Assembly: GCA_965230565.1 (NCBI GenBank)
Contig: CBDDLH010000015.1
Coordinates: 620,001 to 684,000, forward strand
Direction: 5' to 3'
Length of the DNA stretch: 64,000 bases
Origin: BCD1 sp965230565
GTDB taxonomy: Bacteria > Bacteroidota > Bacteroidia > Chitinophagales > Saprospiraceae
This document shows, piece by piece, positions 63,215 to 64,000 of the stretch; position 1 is the stretch's first letter, and each line of letters opens with the position of its first letter. The notes beneath the pieces are model-generated. The model saw only the letters and a list, made by a program, of their open reading frames with translations. It did not search any database and was not told where the DNA came from. Both the position numbers and the translations under genes were made by a program.

Positions 63215-64000
63215 CTATTTCTGCAAAGTCATCGCCATTTTTCTTTCCTCCAATACCCGCTTGTATTCTTCCGGCATTACCTTTACAAAGCATCTTCTAT
63301 AGGCTTCCCAACTGGCCAGCATTCGTTTGGCCAATTGGCTTCCTGTGAATTCCGAGTGGTTTGTGATCATTTGATGGAGAAGTTTATAATCCTCTTCCTC
63401 CATTGGATCGAGAGCAACCATTTCCTTATTGAGTCGTTTTTCGAAGGTGCCTTCCGCATCGTAAACATAAGCTATTCCGCCGCTCATCCCTGCTGCAAAA
63501 TTTTTCCCAGTAGGTCCCAAAACAATGACCAGCCCTCCGGTCATATATTCACAACCATGATCCCCGATCCCTTCAATGACTGTTTTGGCTCCGGAATTTC
63601 TCACACAAAAACGTTCACCTGCTCTTCCATTGATGTAAGCATCACCGGAAGTAGCTCCGTAAAAAGCAACATTACCAATAATGATATTCTCGCTGGGATC
63701 ATATTTGGATGTCCTGTCGGGAATAGCCACCAACCGGGCTCCGGAAAGTCCTTTACCAAAATAGTCATTGGCTTCTCCTTCAATGGTCAACTTTAAGCCA
63801 CTGGTACAAAACGCGCCAAAACTCTGTCCGGCAGAACCGCGAAACCTGATATCAACCGTATCTTCCGGCAACCCTTTACTGCCATAAACTTTTGAAATTT
63901 CATTGGACAACATAGCTCCAACCGACCTATCGGTATTTTTTATCAGGTGATCAACCGAAACTTTTTGCCGGGACTTCAAAGCCGGTGCTGCATCCAGGAT
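63215..64000 (-). CDS. gltB: Glutamate synthase, large subunit (C-terminal part, cut by window edge)
   Basis: The last 261 residues of GltB, continuing past the window edge (the frame is open to base 64000, ILDAAPALKS at the cut). Visible is the C-terminal right-handed beta-helix (GXGXG) domain with repeats GNVAFYGATSGDAYINGRAGERFCVRNSGA and GDHGCEYMTGGLVIVLGPTGKNFAAGMSGG, ending with VMPEEYKRVLEERKM. The glutaminase and FMN domains lie outside the window. It is 5' of gltD in a gltBD unit. Confidence 0.95.
   Translation of the reverse strand: MLDAAPALKSRQKVSVDHLIKNTDRSVGAMLSNEISKVYGSKGLPEDTVDIRFRGSAGQSFGAFCTSGLKLTIEGEANDYFGKGLSGARLVAIPDRTSKYDPSENIIIGNVAFYGATSGDAYINGRAGERFCVRNSGAKTVIEGIGDHGCEYMTGGLVIVLGPTGKNFAAGMSGGIAYVYDAEGTFEKRLNKEMVALDPMEEEDYKLLHQMITNHSEFTGSQLAKRMLASWEAYRRCFVKVMPEEYKRVLEERKMAMTLQK

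Overview
The window is a chromosomal segment of a Bacteroidota bacterium, most likely from the Saprospiria/Lewinella side of the phylum. Evidence: six or seven large secreted proteins end in type IX secretion (T9SS) sorting domains; a strong promoter candidate has the Bacteroidota form TTTG-N20-TAnnTTTG; Shine-Dalgarno sequences are mostly absent; and ordinary enzymes (TrpB2, PhzF, aminopeptidase P, HppD/HmgA, HutI, GltBD) match that group in type and length. Base composition is moderate, with a visibly more A+T-rich stretch at about 36.5-43.0 kb.

Layout. 0-5.6 kb: end of a T9SS cargo gene, then trpB2, a glycerophosphodiesterase, a T9SS protein, a patatin-like lipase and riboflavin synthase. 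5.6-10.2 kb: inverted heptamer arrays and a giant BNR/PKD/LamG T9SS protein. 10.3-16.0 kb: PhzF, a small unknown, a histidine kinase, a prolyl oligopeptidase broken by two frameshifts, and a DUF481-type barrel. 16.3-19.4 kb: small lipoproteins, then an ECF sigma factor overlapped by an anti-sigma-like membrane protein whose periplasmic domain is a modified TlpA thioredoxin fold, beside a normal TlpA paralogue. 19.5-29 kb: M1 peptidase, FG-GAP protein, glycine-rich protein (all T9SS) and an S41-type protease. 29-36.5 kb: a repeat-rich gap with a 21-bp inverted-repeat element, aminopeptidase P, an MMPL/RND exporter, and a DUF2235 hydrolase with two membrane/exported companions.

36.5-43.2 kb is the most unusual part. 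Ending at a tRNA(CAU) gene, three near-identical elements (R1-R3) each contain 15-18 bp of the tRNA 3' end followed by a terminator hairpin. They separate two cargo modules: a 1173-residue propeller/helical protein of unknown function, and a pair of exported/membrane proteins. It looks like a stack of tRNA-targeted cassettes with no recombinase in sight.

43.4-64 kb: MscS channel, RecX, an FMN hydroxyacid oxidase, an FkbM methyltransferase, the tyrosine/homogentisate pair hppD-hmgA with a MarR regulator, OsmC, an M16 protease, glutamine-dependent NAD synthetase, a deoxyribosyltransferase-like protein, a T9SS protein, imidazolonepropionase, two unknowns and glutamate synthase (gltD, 3' part of gltB).

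Intergenic DNA carries several dispersed repeat families: GGTTACT and GNNNACG heptamers, a GGAACAAG octamer, an AAATACTATTTTT palindrome 3' of genes, GC-rich REP-like units and a degenerate ACCGCAGAG family. Positions are read by eye; no database search was possible, so names rest on recognised motifs and family knowledge.
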